This document shows, one piece after another, positions 47,725 through 49,947 of a stretch of 49,947 bases of DNA (positions are counted from its first letter, which is position 1; the number at the start of each line of letters is the position of its first letter). Origin of the DNA: an uncultured Oscillospiraceae bacterium (GTDB lineage: Bacteria > Bacillota > Clostridia > Oscillospirales > Oscillospiraceae); NCBI GenBank assembly GCA_944387145.1, contig CALXDU010000005.1, positions 1-49,947 on the forward strand, written 5' to 3'. The notes below the pieces were generated by a model. The model searched no databases. It was given only the letters and a program-made list of their open reading frames with translations, and had not been told where the DNA came from. The position numbers and the translations under genes were made by a program.

Positions 47725-49293
47725 ATGAAAAAAAGAAAATTTGCACTGCGTATGCTAACCGCAGTTTTGCTGATATCCATGATGGCCAATCTGCTGGGCG
47801 GCTGCGGCAATTCCCGGACTACCCGGGAAACAGAAGCAACCACCTATGGCATTGACGTTGCCCGCTACCAGGGAACCATTGACTGGCAGCAGGTTGCCCA
47901 GGCTGGTGTGCAGTTTGCCATGGTCCGGTTGGGATACCGCAGCATGACCCAGGGACAGATTGTAGAGGACAGCAATGCCCGCTATAACCTCCAGGAAGCG
48001 GGAAAGGCAGGGATTCGTCTGGGAGCCTATTTCTTCTCCACAGCGGTAACGGAGGAGGAAGCCGTGGAGGAAGCCCAGTGGGTGGCAGACCTGCTGGCGA
48101 AATATCCCATCACCTATCCGGTGGCATATGACTGTGAAGGCTTTGCAGACCCGGAAAGCCGGCAGTATGGACTGAGCGTAACCCAGCGTACCGATATTGC
48201 CCTTGCTTTCCTGGAAACCATTGAGGATTTGGGATACCTGGGTATGTTTTACGGTTCCAAACATGATCTGGAATGGAGCGAAGGCTGGGAAATGGAACGG
48301 CTCCAGGATGACTATAAAATCTGGGTTGCCCAGTATCCGGCCCAGCCTTATCCGGAAACAGCCCAGTCAACCTACCTTGGGGAGCATCAGATGTGGCAGT
48401 TTACCAAAGAAGGCATTGTCCCGGGCATTACCCAGCCGGTGGATATTAACGTAGCCTACTTTGGTTATGACGGTATTGAGCCGCCCAAGGACGGGATTCC
48501 GCCTGAGGAAGTGGAGCCGGATGTGGAGGCGCTGATGAACTTCACCCAGGTGCAGGAGGACGTAACTGCCAAGGACGAGACCAATCTGCGCAGCGTTCCC
48601 AGTCAGGGAGAAGACAGCCAGGTCCTGTACACCCTGAAAAATGGGGAAGTGGCCCAGCGAATTGCGGTCAGCGCCAATGGTTGGTCCAAAGTGATTTTCA
48701 ATGGGGAAACCTACTATGCCGTCAGCAGCTATCTGACCACTGACCTGGACTACAATGCGGAAGATGCAGCCCAGGACCCGGACGGCGATGGCATCCAGAC
48801 GGAATTTGCTGAGGTGGACGAGCAGGTGACAGCCAAAGAGGTAGTCAACCTCCGGGCTTTGCCCAGCGTGGAGCATGAAGACGCGGACGTAGTCGGACAG
48901 CTGAACAATGGCGATGTGGCCCAGCGGGTCGGTATCAGTGAAAACGGCTGGTCGAAGCTCATCTACAACGGCACCACATGCTATGCGGTCAGCAGCTATC
49001 TGACCCTGGTGGAAGGGCAGACAACCCAGCCGGAAACCCAGCCCCAGACGGACGGTACCTTTGAGGTGCAGACCCAGTTTGAAGAGGTCAACGAGCAGGT
49101 AACGGCAAAAGAAGAAGTGAACCTGCGGAACATCCCCAGCGTGGAGCACCCGGATTCCAAGGTGGTGGCTACGATTTACAGTGGGGATGTGGTGACACGG
49201 ACAGGCATCAACCGGGATGTAGGCTGGTCAAGAGTGGAGCATAATGGTCAGGTGCTGTATTGTGTCAGCAGCTATATTACCCTGGCGGAATGA
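47725..49293 (+). CDS. GH25-family lysozyme lipoprotein with three SH3 repeats
   Basis: 522 residues. Lipobox LGGC with Cys27 gives a membrane-anchored surface protein. The glycoside hydrolase 25 domain spans about 40-250: DVARYQGTIDWQQV with catalytic-site Asp44, LGAYFFSTA, and AYDCEG with Asp136 and Glu138 as the expected acid/base pair. It should cleave the beta-1,4 bond between N-acetylmuramic acid and N-acetylglucosamine. A linker leads to three SH3b repeats at about 276-338, 362-428 and 453-522, each with a VTAKxxxNLRxxPS hallmark and CYAVSSYLTL-like ending; the last two are closely alike. Role in wall turnover or remodelling on the producer's own surface is likely. Confidence 0.93.
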   Translation: MKKRKFALRMLTAVLLISMMANLLGGCGNSRTTRETEATTYGIDVARYQGTIDWQQVAQAGVQFAMVRLGYRSMTQGQIVEDSNARYNLQEAGKAGIRLGAYFFSTAVTEEEAVEEAQWVADLLAKYPITYPVAYDCEGFADPESRQYGLSVTQRTDIALAFLETIEDLGYLGMFYGSKHDLEWSEGWEMERLQDDYKIWVAQYPAQPYPETAQSTYLGEHQMWQFTKEGIVPGITQPVDINVAYFGYDGIEPPKDGIPPEEVEPDVEALMNFTQVQEDVTAKDETNLRSVPSQGEDSQVLYTLKNGEVAQRIAVSANGWSKVIFNGETYYAVSSYLTTDLDYNAEDAAQDPDGDGIQTEFAEVDEQVTAKEVVNLRALPSVEHEDADVVGQLNNGDVAQRVGISENGWSKLIYNGTTCYAVSSYLTLVEGQTTQPETQPQTDGTFEVQTQFEEVNEQVTAKEEVNLRNIPSVEHPDSKVVATIYSGDVVTRTGINRDVGWSRVEHNGQVLYCVSSYITLAE

Positions 49294-49305
49294 GAAAGGA
49301 ATCCT

Positions 49306-49809
49306 ATGGAACTGCGGAAGGGAACAAAAGAAGATGCCCAGGCCTTTGTTGACCTGATTCAAAAGGTACGTGAGGGCATGACGCATCAGGAGTGGTTTTA
49401 CCTGGACCCACCGGAGGAAACCAAGGAAAAAATTTACGCATCCCAGCTGCAGCTATGGGTGGCCATGGATGGAAGCACCATGGCAGGCGCGTTTTCCGTG
49501 CTGTTTCCAGGGCTGGAAGGGGAGAACTACGGGTATGATCTGGAATTGCCCCGGGAGGAGCTGATGCATGTGGTGAACATGGATACAGCGGCGGTGCATC
49601 CGGATTACCGGGGTATGGGCCTTCAGAAGAAGCTGATGCAGATGGCAGAGCAGGAACTGCTGCAAACAGGGAGAAAGATTCTGCTCTGCACCGTCCATCC
49701 GGATAACCACCATAGCCTGCAGAACGTGCTGGATCAGGGATACACCATCCAGGCCAAGCGCTGCAAATATGGCTCCGTCCGCTACTTGCTGCGAAAAGAC
49801 ATTCCTTGA
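49306..49809 (+). CDS. GNAT family N-acetyltransferase
   Basis: 167 residues. The acetyl-CoA pyrophosphate loop is visible as VHPDYRGMGLQKKLMQMAEQELL, with a strand MDTAAVHPD before it and HPDNHHSLQNVLDQGYTIQAKRCKYG after it, matching GNAT motifs A and B. The substrate is unknown. It starts 12 bases after the GH25 gene with GAAAGGA upstream, so it may be cotranscribed. No terminator was recognised after it; the tRNA-Leu promoter follows directly. Confidence 0.87.
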   Translation: MELRKGTKEDAQAFVDLIQKVREGMTHQEWFYLDPPEETKEKIYASQLQLWVAMDGSTMAGAFSVLFPGLEGENYGYDLELPREELMHVVNMDTAAVHPDYRGMGLQKKLMQMAEQELLQTGRKILLCTVHPDNHHSLQNVLDQGYTIQAKRCKYGSVRYLLRKDIP

Positions 49810-49838
49810 CAATTTTTTGAAAAAAACTAAAAACACTA

Positions 49839-49867
49839 TTGACAAATTCTCCACCATATGCTATATT
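49839..49867 (+). promoter_or_regulatory. Promoter of tRNA-Leu
   Basis: TTGACA at 49839-49844, 17-base spacer, TATATT at 49862-49867, about 29 bases before the tRNA. Confidence 0.8.
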
Positions 49868-49895
49868 AAGCAAGTCGTTGAGACACGGCACATAT

Positions 49896-49947
49896 GGGCG
49901 AGTGGTGGAATTGGTAGACTCGCTAGATTCAGGTTCTAGTGTTCACT
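49896..49947 (+). tRNA. tRNA-Leu (anticodon CAG), 5' part (cut by window edge)
   Basis: Starts GGGCGAGTGGTGGAATTGG with D-loop GGTAGA typical of tRNA-Leu. The anticodon arm CTAGATTCAGGTTCTAG places CAG in the anticodon loop. The variable and T arms and 3' end lie beyond the window. Confidence 0.85.

Noticed and set aside
1..49947. CRISPR arrays, rRNA genes, prophage or insertion-sequence transposases
   Set aside because: No regularly spaced repeats, rRNA signatures or transposase/integrase frames were found in the window.

Overview
The window looks like chromosomal DNA from a Gram-positive, endospore-forming member of the Clostridia, probably an Oscillospiraceae/Ruminococcaceae-type gut commensal. 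The basis is moderately high GC over most of its length, strong AGGAGG-type ribosome binding sites, many Cys-lipobox lipoproteins, class III glutamine synthetase, dipicolinate synthase (DpaA/DpaB), a SpoVB-like flippase, an IreB-type phosphoprotein, and a T-box, a lysine riboswitch and a SAM-I riboswitch in the expected Firmicutes positions. The taxonomic placement is inference. Most of the window is ordinary housekeeping sequence.

Layout. 1-4050: end of a fatty-acid initiation operon (accC 3' part, accD, accA) plus an AMP-forming acyl-CoA synthetase. 4161-6143: a large multi-PAS regulator with a SARP-like winged helix. 6224-8208 (minus): a MarR regulator, an internally deleted MATE transporter and a cytidylate-kinase-like protein, with matching palindromic operators in front of marR and the MATE gene. 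8388-11342 (minus): a lysine-riboswitch-controlled amino-acid ABC transporter. 11495-15334 (minus): SpoVB-like flippase, endonuclease III, a two-OB-fold SSB-like protein and a rhomboid-like zinc-ribbon membrane protein. 15440-16841: SAM-I riboswitch and metK. 16932-20613: divergent class Ic aspartate aminotransferase and glutamine synthetase III. 20681-25194: hpf, DUF4364, dpaAB, NlpC/P60 hydrolase, a small unknown gene and ireB. 25320-29073 (minus): pheST behind a Phe T-box. 29153-32612 (minus): heterodimeric ABC exporter. 32763-36684: zinc transporter znuACB, the tRNA methyltransferase TrmO and a lipoprotein. 36735-37199 (minus): low-molecular-weight protein-tyrosine phosphatase.

The stretch 37200-38437 differs from its surroundings. 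Much of it is AT-rich. It holds an ABC ATPase cut off within Walker B, a foreign-looking junction, a free terminator and a tiny Cys/Arg-rich ORF. It looks like the scar of a decayed or excised mobile element. Directly after it a consensus promoter drives a roughly 110-nt highly structured leader ending in a terminator, in front of an iron/cobalamin-type ABC importer and a three-domain siroheme/uroporphyrinogen-III fusion enzyme (38610-43394).

The last part (43488-49947) holds cell-surface genes: a duplicated beta-helix lipoprotein with a 3' frameshift, a membrane-anchored 5'-nucleotidase and a GH25 lipoprotein with three SH3 repeats. It also has tRNA-Ser(CGA), a GNAT acetyltransferase and the start of tRNA-Leu(CAG).

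Many genes have readable sigma-A promoters with 16-17 bp spacers and intrinsic terminators, so transcription units can be drawn with some confidence. The least explained items are the structured leader at 38473-38584, the small conserved-looking gene at 24370-24660 with an inverted repeat inside its promoter, the zinc-ribbon pseudo-rhomboid, and the MATE gene with a clean in-frame deletion.
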